Source: Pseudemcibacter aquimaris (GTDB taxonomy: Bacteria > Pseudomonadota > Alphaproteobacteria > Sphingomonadales > Emcibacteraceae). From it: a stretch of 64,000 bases of DNA. The position numbers and the translations under genes were made by a program. Shown here one piece after another: positions 1 through 8,662 of the stretch. The stretch spans positions 2,951,501 through 3,015,500 of the forward strand of contig NZ_CP079800.1 in assembly GCF_028869115.1 (NCBI RefSeq), written 5' to 3'. Under the pieces are notes generated by a model. It did not search any database. It worked only from the letters and a program-made list of their open reading frames with translations, and was not told the DNA's origin. Within the stretch, counting starts at the first letter, position 1, and each line of letters begins with the position of its first letter.

Positions 1-221
1 TTACACATGCGTGTTACACGCGGCCAACCAAATGTGGCCGCCTCCCCTTCAAGGTTATAGGACAGCTCAACGACCTTTTCGATCTCGCCTTTAAGTAGTG
101 CGTTTTCAATCTCACCCACCCGGGTACGCAGTTCAGTTTTAAATTCAACCGCAACTTTTTTAACGGCATGTCTGGCACGAATAAGCATCGCAGCTTTTTC
201 CATTTCAAGATCTTTATTCAT
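1..221 (-). CDS. Partial Hpt-like small helical protein (C-terminus outside window)
   Basis: The first 73 codons are present; the gene runs off the left edge of the window. The start is an ATG preceded by a strong GGGAGGGG ribosome-binding site and overlaps the stop of the upstream response regulator, so the two are translationally coupled. The protein is charged and helical (starts MNKDLEMEKAAMLIRARHAV). Its segment SYNLEGEAATFGWPRVTRM resembles the active-site helix of histidine phosphotransfer domains, usually written A-H-D-L-K-G-x-x-x-T-F-G-[YW]-P. Here the position of the phosphorylatable His is Tyr. The pairing with a receiver protein fits a phosphorelay or a degenerate Hpt partner. The family assignment rests on one motif only. 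Confidence 0.55.
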   Translation of the reverse strand, partial: MNKDLEMEKAAMLIRARHAVKKVAVEFKTELRTRVGEIENALLKGEIEKVVELSYNLEGEAATFGWPRVTRMC

Positions 222-744
222 CGCCCCCTCCCGCTTGTTCGCCATTACCTGTGGATGATCTTCTATCATTATCACCGGTCCATTCAGGAATATTCATGGT
301 TTTCCGACGACGGTTCGGGCCAACATATTCATCAACGTTGATAAATTCGCGTCTGTTAAAAAGCGCATTATATGTTTTTTTATAAACCTGATCTGGTGAA
401 AATGGTTTGCCGATGACTTCGGTTACGCCAGCATCTCTTGCCATGGTAATTGTATCAATGTCAGTAAGGCCTGTATTTAGAATGACCGGAATATCTGCTG
501 GATTTTTATCACAACTTGATGCGCGGATCATTTTTATGAAATTAAGGCCCTTTCTATTTTCAAGCATAAAGTCGATAAAAATCGCATCATAGGTTTTATT
601 GTAAAAAAGCTTTTCCGCGTCTTCGAGAGTTTTGCAAAGGGTCAGTTTCTTGATGCCGAATGCATCAAGAATTGAATATAAGGTTTTCGCAATGAAAGTA
701 TTGTTATCAACGATTAATACTTTTAGACCAGCGAAATCTGACAT
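214..744 (-). CDS. CheY-like response regulator, receiver domain with short basic tail
   Basis: This is a single-domain response regulator of 176 residues. The receiver domain spans roughly residues 6-125: acidic pocket D13, phosphoacceptor D58 in IDFMLENRKG, the Thr of ILNTG, and the conserved Lys in GKPF. After it comes a YVGPNRRR element, a tail seen in many alphaproteobacterial stand-alone regulators, then a low-complexity acidic C-terminus. There is no DNA-binding domain, so it probably signals through protein contacts. I chose the ATG at 744 (MSDFAG) over the upstream in-frame ATG at 756 because GGGAGT sits 5 nt before it. The stop overlaps the start of the Hpt-like gene at 221. Confidence 0.85.
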   Translation of the reverse strand: MSDFAGLKVLIVDNNTFIAKTLYSILDAFGIKKLTLCKTLEDAEKLFYNKTYDAIFIDFMLENRKGLNFIKMIRASSCDKNPADIPVILNTGLTDIDTITMARDAGVTEVIGKPFSPDQVYKKTYNALFNRREFINVDEYVGPNRRRKTMNIPEWTGDNDRRSSTGNGEQAGGGDE

Positions 745-859
745 TCTTACTCCCATAAAATTATTATATTTTTATCATACGGTGCTCACTTATCAATTTT
801 ACTGACAAAGTGAAAATAGAAGGTTACTTATTATAGAAATGAAATTCAAGGAGAAGTCA

Positions 860-2155
860 TTGAGCGAGTATCAGAATAAAGTCTTTTGGCATCAAAATGT
901 AGATTTTCATATTGATAAAAAACCTCTTGAAAGTTCATCAGACATCGTCATTGTGGGCGCTGGGTTCACGGGGCTTGCGACCGCACTTCATCTACTCCGC
1001 GCGGGAAAATCCGTCACAATATTCGATGCCATGACAATTGGCGAAGGGGCAAGCGGTAAAAATGGCGGCATGGTCGGCCCAAGCCTTCATAAACTTGGAC
1101 TTGCTGGACTTACAAACGCATACGGCCGTCAAAAAGCATTAGAAATATTACAAGAAGGCATGACGGCCATTTCCTATTTTCAGGAATTCATTGCTGAAGA
1201 AAATATTGATTGCGACCTAAAAATGACGGGTCGATTTCGCGGTGTCACCAATGAACAAGCATTAGAGGGGGTAAAACGTGATAGTGAAAACCTGCTCGCG
1301 CTTGATGGCTTTAAATATGACGTCGTCGAAAAGCAAAACGTCCATGATGAAATCGGGTCTGATCTTTACCAAGGTGGGGTAATTTATCATCAGGATGGCG
1401 GCTTACAACCTTATAAGCTTGTGACATCACTGGCGACAAAAGTGACCGAACTGGGCGGTATCATTCATGAAAACACCCGCGTAAGCGACATCACCAAAAC
1501 ACCAAACGGATTTCAAGTTGAAACGACCATCGGTACTGTTAGTGCTGGTGATGTTGTTGTGGCTAGTAATGCCTATACCAAAAAATTTGGTGGCAATTAT
1601 TCCAAATGGTTCTCGAAAAGGTTATTACCGATAACATCTGCAATGATCGCGACGGAAGAACTTCCGAAAGATACCATTGACAGGTTTTTCCCGAAGAAAC
1701 GTATGCATGGCGGCAATCATAGACTGGTGCAATATTACCGTGCTAGTCCGGATCATAAACGTGTCCTTTTTGGTGCACGTGGGCCGGACAGATTAGATAG
1801 AGCCGATAAAAACGGCCCCGTTTTAAAAGAACATCTTTGTAAAATTTTCCCTGAACTGGAAAATGTCAAAATCGATTATTCATGGTCTGGGCGTGTTGCT
1901 TATACGTTTGATCATACACCCCATCTTGGAATACAGGACGGCATATATTACGCGATCGGATATTGCGGTTCCGGCGTCACCAGATCAATATACCTCGCCC
2001 GTCAATTAAGCCGCCGGATATTAGGTCAAGAAAACCACCAAACCGCCTTTGATGATTTAGGGTTTAAATCAAAACCATTTTACAACGGAAACCCTTGGTT
2101 TATGCCGGCCGTCCTAAAATGGCATAGTTTCCTTGACCGGATAGAAGGAAACTAA
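860..2155 (+). CDS. FAD-dependent oxidoreductase, DAO family (PuuB-like)
   Basis: This is a flavoprotein of the D-amino-acid-oxidase/glycine-oxidase fold, about 431 residues. The N-terminal dinucleotide-binding motif IVGAGFTGLATALHL is followed by GEGASGKNGG, characteristic of the gamma-glutamylputrescine-oxidase-like subgroup. C-terminal GYCGSGVTRS closes the FAD site. It probably oxidises an amine or amino acid; the substrate cannot be read from sequence. A TTG at 860 preceded by AAGGAG with 6 nt spacing is the best-supported start; the alternative is ATG 839 (7 residues longer), which has no clear ribosome-binding site. It is followed after 37 nt by a secreted peptidase in the same direction. 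Confidence 0.85.
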   Translation: MSEYQNKVFWHQNVDFHIDKKPLESSSDIVIVGAGFTGLATALHLLRAGKSVTIFDAMTIGEGASGKNGGMVGPSLHKLGLAGLTNAYGRQKALEILQEGMTAISYFQEFIAEENIDCDLKMTGRFRGVTNEQALEGVKRDSENLLALDGFKYDVVEKQNVHDEIGSDLYQGGVIYHQDGGLQPYKLVTSLATKVTELGGIIHENTRVSDITKTPNGFQVETTIGTVSAGDVVVASNAYTKKFGGNYSKWFSKRLLPITSAMIATEELPKDTIDRFFPKKRMHGGNHRLVQYYRASPDHKRVLFGARGPDRLDRADKNGPVLKEHLCKIFPELENVKIDYSWSGRVAYTFDHTPHLGIQDGIYYAIGYCGSGVTRSIYLARQLSRRILGQENHQTAFDDLGFKSKPFYNGNPWFMPAVLKWHSFLDRIEGN

Positions 2156-2192
2156 ATATAAATAAACATCACAAAATAATAAGGGGACTAAA

Positions 2193-4226
2193 ATGAAATT
2201 TATAATATCAACGCTTGCTGTTGCGGGTTTGATTGCCACTGCATCAGCACAGACAACCGATACCGACCGTAAATTTACGGCACTGGACGTATTTAATCTG
2301 GAATATGCGACTGATCCACAACCATCCCACGATGGCAGTGAAATTGTATATGTCAGAAGATCAAATGACATTATGACGGACAGAACCAGATCAAACCTCT
2401 GGAGCGTTAAAACGGATGGTTCCGAAAATCGCCCGTTATTATCAGGGCGTGATAATTATTCATCCCCACGTTGGTCGCCAGACGGCAAAAAGCTTGCTTA
2501 CCTGTCAAGTGCAGAAGGCAGCAACCAAATTTACCTACGCTGGCATGATAGTGGCCAAACAGCGCTTCTTAGCAATTTAACCGTTTCACCAAGCAACATC
2601 ACATGGTCACCGGATGGGAAATGGATCGCCTTTACAGCGCGTGTTGCCGTTAAAAATCCAACACTTGCAAAACCCGTCCCAAAACCAAAGGGCGCCAAAT
2701 GGGCCGACCCAATGGTTATCATTGATGCAGCACGTTATCAAAGAGACGGCAGCGGCATCATGACCCCTGGATACACACAGATTTTTGTATTGCCATCTGA
2801 CGGTGGCACCCCAAGACAAATTACCAAGGGTAATTTCGATAGTGGTGGTTCCCTATCATGGTCAGCTGACAGTTCACATATCCTGTTTTCGTCAAACCGC
2901 CATGAAAACTGGGAAATGGAATCATCAGAATCCGATATTTTCGCCGTTGATATTAATGATGGCTCATTACGCCAAATCACAAATGAGCCAGGATCAGAAC
3001 GCAACGCAACTTATTCACCGGACGGCAGTAAAATTGCATTCACCAAACAATCAAACGCAAAGGTGATGTTTAAAAACACCTATCTTTATGTGATGAATGC
3101 TGATGGTTCGGATGAAAAAAATCTGACACCTGACCTTGACCGTCCGGCGAGCAGTATTAAATGGGATCAAGATAACCAACATATCTATTTCCAGTTTGAT
3201 GACCATGCAGTACGCGCCGTTGGTAAAACAAATTTTGATGGCGATATGGAAATCGTGGCCTTAAACCTTGGCGGCACGTCCCTTGGTCGCCCGTATTTAA
3301 GTGGCGGATATAATGTCGGCAAAAGCGGTCTTATTGCCTATACATACGGCACGGATCAACGGCCGGCGAACATCGCTATTAGCGCCGACAATAATCGCCG
3401 CGTTCTTACTGCGTTAAACGAAGATTTCTTGTCCCATAAAGATCTGGGAGAAGTGCATGAAATAAATTACACATCATCCATTGACGGAACGCCAATCCAA
3501 GGTTGGTATCTAACACCACCCAATTTTGATCCGAACAAGAAATATCCATTGATCCTTGAAATCCATGGCGGGCCGAGCGCTGCTTATGGTCCAGGGTTTT
3601 CTGCCGAATTTCAACGCTTTGCCGCCGAAGGATATGTGGTCTTTTATGATAACCACCGCGGCAGCGCCAGCTACGGTGAAAAATTCTCAATGTTGCTGCA
3701 TAACAAATATTCAAGTGAATATGACTTCGCCGATCATAATTCCGGTGTTGATGCCATGATTGATCTTGGTTTCATTGACGAAGACAACCTGTTTATCACT
3801 GGTGGTTCAGCGGGCGGTATTGCCGCCGCTTATGCCATAGGCCTTACGGACAGATTTAATGCATCTGGTGTGATCAAGCCAATTACAAACTGGCTTAGTA
3901 AATCTCTCTACGCCGACAGTTCTACAGGGCAGTTAAGAAACCAGTTCCCAGGATACCCGTGGGATCATGTTGATCATTTCTGGAAACGGTCCCCAATGTC
4001 ACTGGTGGGTAATGTGAAAACTCCGACATTGCTGATGACTGGTGAAGAAGACCGCAGAACACCAATTCCGGAAATTGAACAATATTATCAAGCGCTCAAG
4101 TTATTAGGTGTGGATACCATCATGGTACGCGTTCCCGGTTCACCGCACGGCATCGCCGGACGACCATCGCGATTAAACGCAAAGGTCGATAATATCATGG
4201 CGTGGTTTGAACGCTATAAAAAATGA
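2193..4226 (+). CDS. Secreted S9-family peptidase (prolyl oligopeptidase/acylaminoacyl-peptidase type)
   Basis: The protein has 677 residues with a signal peptide (cleavage probably after ATASA, residues 15-19). The first ~400 residues are a WD/TolB-like propeller with repeated SPDGKK/SPDGSK motifs (for example near 90, 135 and 270). The alpha/beta-hydrolase domain carries HGGPSAAYG, nucleophile Ser539 in GGSAGG, Asp620 in GEEDRRTP and His652 in SPHG, so the triad is complete. It should cleave short peptides in the periplasm and could feed the neighbouring amino-acid oxidases. A ribosome-binding site AAGGGGA precedes the ATG. The 3' end overlaps the convergent FAD oxidoreductase gene by 13 nt. 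Confidence 0.93.
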   Translation: MKFIISTLAVAGLIATASAQTTDTDRKFTALDVFNLEYATDPQPSHDGSEIVYVRRSNDIMTDRTRSNLWSVKTDGSENRPLLSGRDNYSSPRWSPDGKKLAYLSSAEGSNQIYLRWHDSGQTALLSNLTVSPSNITWSPDGKWIAFTARVAVKNPTLAKPVPKPKGAKWADPMVIIDAARYQRDGSGIMTPGYTQIFVLPSDGGTPRQITKGNFDSGGSLSWSADSSHILFSSNRHENWEMESSESDIFAVDINDGSLRQITNEPGSERNATYSPDGSKIAFTKQSNAKVMFKNTYLYVMNADGSDEKNLTPDLDRPASSIKWDQDNQHIYFQFDDHAVRAVGKTNFDGDMEIVALNLGGTSLGRPYLSGGYNVGKSGLIAYTYGTDQRPANIAISADNNRRVLTALNEDFLSHKDLGEVHEINYTSSIDGTPIQGWYLTPPNFDPNKKYPLILEIHGGPSAAYGPGFSAEFQRFAAEGYVVFYDNHRGSASYGEKFSMLLHNKYSSEYDFADHNSGVDAMIDLGFIDEDNLFITGGSAGGIAAAYAIGLTDRFNASGVIKPITNWLSKSLYADSSTGQLRNQFPGYPWDHVDHFWKRSPMSLVGNVKTPTLLMTGEEDRRTPIPEIEQYYQALKLLGVDTIMVRVPGSPHGIAGRPSRLNAKVDNIMAWFERYKK

Positions 4227-5539
4227 TCTTTAATACGTGTCAATTGACTACCGGTTTCATAGAAAGCCTGACGTAATAGATTAAACGGCACATTTTCAGG
4301 TGATTTTAACGGCAGGGGTAATTCTCCTGCCGTTTTCTTTTCCATCATGAAATCAGCGACTTCACGTCCAATCGCCGTTCCCGGTGAAATACCACGGCCG
4401 CTAAAGCCGTTAATGCTGTATAGATTATCTGATAAATGATGAAAATTCGGCACATAATTTTTTGAACACGCGATCCGCCCCGCCCATTTATAGGTCCATT
4501 CAACAGGTCCCACTTTCGGGAAAGTATCACGCACCATTTTATTAGCCCAACTGGTAAAAAGAGGCGCATTATTCATAAAAATATTACCGATCGTGCCGAT
4601 AATCAAACGGCCCGCTTCATCGGTTCTATAAGAACGCATGACCATGCGCGTGTCCCATGTCCCGTTTTTACCGGGCAGATAATTTTCAAGCTGTTCTTCA
4701 GATAATGGATCTGTTGCCATTTGCGCGTAATACATGGGCGTAAATGTGCGTTCCAGATCAGGGCAAATTTTTGAAAGATATGCGTTCGTCGCCACCAATA
4801 CTTTCTTTGCTTTCAAAAGCCCCTTTTCCGTTTTGATGTACCAAAGATCACCGACCTTAAATATATCAAGCGCTGGCGTTCCCGTGTAAATGGTCGCGCC
4901 CGCTTTTTCGGCCGCCTTCATTAACCCATGACAATATTCAAGCGGTTGAATAGTACCCGCACGCTTATCAAGAATTGCACCCAGATAATTTTCCGCGGCC
5001 GATAATTCAAACGTCTGTTCACGGTCGAGTAGTTCCAGATCAATACCGCGCCTTGCATTTTGTTCTATCTTTTTCTTTAGATCATCCATGCCTTTTTCAG
5101 AATGGGCAAAATGCAGCGTTCCATTGCGTAAAGCTTCGCATTGAATATCGTTATCTTCGATGATTTTATGAACAAGTGATGGTGCCTCACTAAGTAGCGC
5201 ATTTAATCGTTCGCCATATGCTGATCCTAATGCCTTTACAACATCATCGGGGCCAATCCAAAGCCCCGCATTGGTTAAGCCCACATTGCGGCCCGAACCA
5301 CCAAAACCGCTGAATTCCGCCTCTAGTACCGTGACGTTTATACCGTCTTCCGCAAGCCTTAATGCCGCGGAACATCCGGTAAAACCACCACCAATAATTG
5401 CCATATCACAGACGGCTTCATGGTCCAGAATGTTTACCTTTATTTCCGAATGGCGGGTTTTCGCCCAAAGGGAATTATTTGCTTGTTCAGTCATTGGCTT
5501 TACGGCATTGTTGTTATAATTTATCCCTGTATAGTTCAT
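4214..5539 (-). CDS. FAD-dependent oxidoreductase, DAO family (second copy, divergent)
   Basis: This is a 441-residue flavoprotein of the same superfamily as the gene at 860 but clearly diverged. IIGGGFTGCSAALRLAEDG forms the Rossmann motif near residue 47; GGSGRNVG follows; GFSGRGISPG is the C-terminal FAD motif. The start used is the first ATG (5539); an ATG at 5494 (MTEQANN) is an alternative and neither has a strong ribosome-binding site. It diverges from the ornithine-cyclodeaminase-family gene, whose start is only 18 nt away, so the two promoters must overlap. Likely role: oxidation of an amino acid or amine; substrate unknown. Confidence 0.82.
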   Translation of the reverse strand: MNYTGINYNNNAVKPMTEQANNSLWAKTRHSEIKVNILDHEAVCDMAIIGGGFTGCSAALRLAEDGINVTVLEAEFSGFGGSGRNVGLTNAGLWIGPDDVVKALGSAYGERLNALLSEAPSLVHKIIEDNDIQCEALRNGTLHFAHSEKGMDDLKKKIEQNARRGIDLELLDREQTFELSAAENYLGAILDKRAGTIQPLEYCHGLMKAAEKAGATIYTGTPALDIFKVGDLWYIKTEKGLLKAKKVLVATNAYLSKICPDLERTFTPMYYAQMATDPLSEEQLENYLPGKNGTWDTRMVMRSYRTDEAGRLIIGTIGNIFMNNAPLFTSWANKMVRDTFPKVGPVEWTYKWAGRIACSKNYVPNFHHLSDNLYSINGFSGRGISPGTAIGREVADFMMEKKTAGELPLPLKSPENVPFNLLRQAFYETGSQLTRIKDHFL

Positions 5540-5556
5540 ATTTATTCGGAGTCCAG

Positions 5557-6501
5557 ATGAAAATCCTAAGCAAAGAAGATTTGGCCAATAATTTGCCTTA
5601 TGCTGAACTGATCCCCGCGTTAAAAGAAGGTTTTAAAGAGGGTGCCGAAACACCACTTCGTCATTCGCATCAAATTAAAACCCATAGCGGTACTGATAAT
5701 ACTTTGCTGATTATGCCTTGTTGGCAAGCGGGCGGTAAAATGGGCATTAAAACCGTCATGGTCTGCCCTGATAATCATAAACAGGGATTAGGTGCCGTGC
5801 AGGCATCATACATGTTGCTGGATGCAGATACGGGAATACCGCTTGCGCAGATGGACGGCGATGAATTAACGGTCAGGCGCACGTCAAGTGCTTCCGCACT
5901 CGCAAGTTCCTTTCTTTCAAATCCTGATGCCACAAGCATGATTATGATGGGGGCGGGTAAACTTGCCCCGCATATGATTAAAGCCCACGCCACCGTCAGA
6001 AATTTGAAAAACATTTATATCTGGTCCAGAGACCATGATCAGGCAACAGAGCTGGCAGCAACGTTAGATAATGAATTATCAGCAAAAGTCATATCAGTGA
6101 ACGATCCGGAAAAATATGTTTATGAATGTGACATTATTTCATCCGCAACGCTCGCCACTGACCCTATCATTAAGGGCGCTTGGTTGAACCCTGATAAATG
6201 GCAACATATCGATATAGTTGGCGGTTATAATTATGATATGCGCGAAGCCGATAACGATGTCATGAAAAATGCCGCCATTTTTGTTGATACGTTCGATGGC
6301 GCGATGGCGGAAGCCGGTGACATTTTACGCCCCATTGATGAAGGCGTGATTACCAAAGATGACGTGCTTGCTGATCTATTTTCCATGGTGTCCGATGATT
6401 TTAAAAGACCAGATCAAAAACATACTGTTTTTAAATCCGTTGGAACCGCGCTGGAAGACTTGGTTGCTGCAAATTTGGCCTATAATAAAATATCCGGTTG
6501 A
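5557..6501 (+). CDS. Ornithine cyclodeaminase / mu-crystallin family protein
   Basis: The 314-residue protein belongs to the OCD/mu-crystallin family, whose members include ornithine cyclodeaminase, alanine dehydrogenase and ketimine or pyrroline-2-carboxylate reductases. Family signatures are visible: MPCWQAGGKMGIKTV (Lys of the substrate site), RRTSSASALAS, the nucleotide-binding turn MMGAGKLAPHMIKAH, and the late IVGGYNYDMREAD. The start is the ATG at 5557 with CGGAG upstream; a longer frame to 5398 has no ribosome-binding site and would cross the divergent gene. With the neighbouring FAD oxidoreductases, reduction of a cyclic imine made by amino-acid oxidation is plausible, but this is inference. 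Confidence 0.85.
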   Translation: MKILSKEDLANNLPYAELIPALKEGFKEGAETPLRHSHQIKTHSGTDNTLLIMPCWQAGGKMGIKTVMVCPDNHKQGLGAVQASYMLLDADTGIPLAQMDGDELTVRRTSSASALASSFLSNPDATSMIMMGAGKLAPHMIKAHATVRNLKNIYIWSRDHDQATELAATLDNELSAKVISVNDPEKYVYECDIISSATLATDPIIKGAWLNPDKWQHIDIVGGYNYDMREADNDVMKNAAIFVDTFDGAMAEAGDILRPIDEGVITKDDVLADLFSMVSDDFKRPDQKHTVFKSVGTALEDLVAANLAYNKISG

Positions 6502-6537
6502 AATTCATAATTTTTAAGAGTATCAGTTACCGCAGAC

Positions 6538-6691
6538 GGTGCCCGCGGGGTAAGTACCCCAAGGGATAATAGGGAACACGGTAATCCGTGACTGTGCCCG
6601 CAACTGTGATTGGAGCGTTCATTTTCATTAAGCCACTGAGCAAATCGGGAAGGCGAAAATGGACATTAATCCTTAAGTCAGGAAACCTGCC
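6538..6691 (+). ncRNA. Cobalamin (B12) riboswitch aptamer
   Basis: The conserved blocks of the cobalamin riboswitch occur in order: GGTGCC at 6538, AGGGAACACGGTAATCCGTG around 6570-6590, the B12 box-type CCCGCAACTGTGA around 6598-6610, GCCACTG then TCGGGAAGGC, and the closing AAGTCAGGAAACCTGCC ending at 6691. It lies 141 nt before a BtuB-type receptor gene and its uptake operon, which is the textbook location. B12 binding should turn expression off. Confidence 0.95.
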
Positions 6692-6832
6692 ATCTAAATC
6701 GCCATGACCGGTCACCGGGTTAGTGACAGGAGCGGACATTCCGTATGGGTGATATCTCATCAGTCATACGAGAGGTACATCAAAATCATTCCTCATGCAT
6801 GACTTAGTAAGAACATAAATGAGGATATCATT
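6692..6832 (+). promoter_or_regulatory. Expression platform of the B12 riboswitch with possible RBS-sequestering helix
   Basis: This 141-nt leader links aptamer and btuB. The segment 6750-6760 (TGATATCTCAT) is complementary, with one bulged G, to 6819-6830 (ATGAGGATATCA), which contains the GAGG ribosome-binding site of btuB. A competing CCTCAT at 6791-6796 can also pair with ATGAGG at 6819-6824. There is no U-run typical of an intrinsic terminator, so translational control is favoured. The fold was derived by eye. Confidence 0.6.
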
Positions 6833-8653
6833 ATGAAAAAAACATTATTATTAAGCACTTGCTTAATTACCCCTTTATTCATTCAACCTGCGACCGCGCA
6901 GGAAGAAACAGAAGTCATCGTGGTTAGTGCCACAAGAACAGAACAACCCCTTTCCAATATCGGTAGCAGTATTTCTGTTGTCACCGCAGAAGACATCGAA
7001 CTTTCACAAGTCAATTTCCTGCATGATGCACTGATTAGATCACCAGGTGTTAATTATAATCAGAACGGTACATTCGGTGGCGTTTCATCACTGCGTATCC
7101 GTGGCGCGAAGCAGGTCACATTCCTAATCGATGGTGTACAGGTCAATGACCCATCGACAACAGACGGTACCGGCAACTACGCGAATTTTGACGTAAACGC
7201 TATTGAGCAGATCGAGGTTCTTCGCGGTTCACAGTCCATTTTATATGGTTCAGACGCCATGGGCGGTGTGGTTAACGTCATCACAAAAAGCGGCCAAGAA
7301 GGTTTCGGCGGCAGTGCATTCGTAGAAGGCGGCAGCTTTAATACATTTTCCGGCGGCGGCAATATTTACGGCGGCACAGAACAATTCGGCTATAGTCTTT
7401 CCGCCAGAACAATTGACACTGACGGTATTTCAAAAGCTGACGAAAACGATGGCAACACCGAACGTGACGGTTATAAAAACACAGCTCTGCATGGTAAGTT
7501 CACTGGAAATCTAACCGAAAATTTCAAAACCGAATTTATCGGCCGATATAATAAATCAAGAAGTGAATATGATGCCTTTGGCCCAATTGATGGCGACCAA
7601 ATTGATCATACAACCGATTATTTGATTGCAAACCGTAACAGACTTGAACTTTTAGACGGGCGCTTCACAAACACACTATCGTTTGAGTTATCCCAAACAA
7701 AGCGTGAAGGTGAAGCAACGGACGGCACAAAAACAGAAGTTGGCAATGGTAAACGTATCAATATCGATTATTTCGGTCATTATAAAGTGAACGATATGGT
7801 CGGCCTTTCATTTGGCCTTCAACACGAAGAAACTGAAGCCAGTAGTGCTAGCGACCGTAAATTCAACATCGATAGTATCGTTTCAGAAGTCAGCTTCCAA
7901 GGTATTGAAAACCTTACCGTAACAGCAGGTGGCCGTTATGATAACCACAGCCAATATGGTGATACCTTTAGCCCGCGTGTCACTGCAGCCTATTACATGG
8001 AAGATAGTGGCACCAAGATTTATTCAAACTGGGCAGAAGGCTTTAAAGCACCAAGTATTTATCAGCTTTCTTTCTTCTGCTGTGGTTTAACGGAACCTAA
8101 TCCAAATCTATTACCGGAAGAAAGCACATCTTGGGAAGTGGGTATCGAGCAGGAAATTCTTGGTGAAGATATTGTTGCCGGGATTACTTATTTCGATCAA
8201 AAGACAACAAACCTGATCGATTTCAGTTATACCGCTGGATATGACAATATCGCAGAAGCAAGATCAAAAGGTATTGAAGTATTCATTGATGCTGAAATAA
8301 ACGAAATGTTCTCTTTCGCTGCGAATTATACATATACGGACGCAACGGATGTTGAAACGGGTGATCCGTTACCACGTGTGCCAAAAAATACTATTTTTGC
8401 TGAATTGCGCGTTAGGCCAATTGAAGAATTATTCTTTTCATTCAGTGTGACACATAATGATGAATCAACCGATCCATATTCCCCAACTGTTGATGCATGG
8501 ACACGTGCCGATTTCAGAACGTCATATACAATAAATGAAAATTTTGAAATCTACGCAAGAATTGATAACCTGTTCGATAAAGAATACCAGCAAGTTTATG
8601 GCTACGGTACGCCGGACCGTTCATATTATGGTGGTGTAAGAGCAAAATTTTAG
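6833..8653 (+). CDS. btuB: TonB-dependent vitamin B12 outer-membrane receptor
   Basis: The 606-residue receptor has a signal peptide ending ATAQ, a TonB-box-like TEVIVVSATR at the mature N-terminus, a plug domain (LIDGVQVNDPS, QIEVLRGSQSILYGSDAMGGVVNVIT) and a C-terminal beta-barrel ending in aromatic-rich YYGGVRAKF. Length matches BtuB (about 600). The B12 riboswitch upstream and the btuF-btuC-btuD genes downstream make cobalamin the likely ligand. It is expected to move corrinoids into the periplasm using TonB energy. Confidence 0.93.
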   Translation: MKKTLLLSTCLITPLFIQPATAQEETEVIVVSATRTEQPLSNIGSSISVVTAEDIELSQVNFLHDALIRSPGVNYNQNGTFGGVSSLRIRGAKQVTFLIDGVQVNDPSTTDGTGNYANFDVNAIEQIEVLRGSQSILYGSDAMGGVVNVITKSGQEGFGGSAFVEGGSFNTFSGGGNIYGGTEQFGYSLSARTIDTDGISKADENDGNTERDGYKNTALHGKFTGNLTENFKTEFIGRYNKSRSEYDAFGPIDGDQIDHTTDYLIANRNRLELLDGRFTNTLSFELSQTKREGEATDGTKTEVGNGKRINIDYFGHYKVNDMVGLSFGLQHEETEASSASDRKFNIDSIVSEVSFQGIENLTVTAGGRYDNHSQYGDTFSPRVTAAYYMEDSGTKIYSNWAEGFKAPSIYQLSFFCCGLTEPNPNLLPEESTSWEVGIEQEILGEDIVAGITYFDQKTTNLIDFSYTAGYDNIAEARSKGIEVFIDAEINEMFSFAANYTYTDATDVETGDPLPRVPKNTIFAELRVRPIEELFFSFSVTHNDESTDPYSPTVDAWTRADFRTSYTINENFEIYARIDNLFDKEYQQVYGYGTPDRSYYGGVRAKF

Positions 8654-8662
8654 GGAAATTCA

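Noticed and set aside
14-208. 64-residue frame on the minus strand at the left edge
   Set aside because: It has no ribosome-binding site of its own and lies in another frame of the Hpt-like gene that starts at 221 with GGGAGGGG and continues off the window.
6527-6760. 77-residue minus-strand frame
   Set aside because: It covers the cobalamin riboswitch in the opposite direction; the RNA structure explains the sequence constraint.
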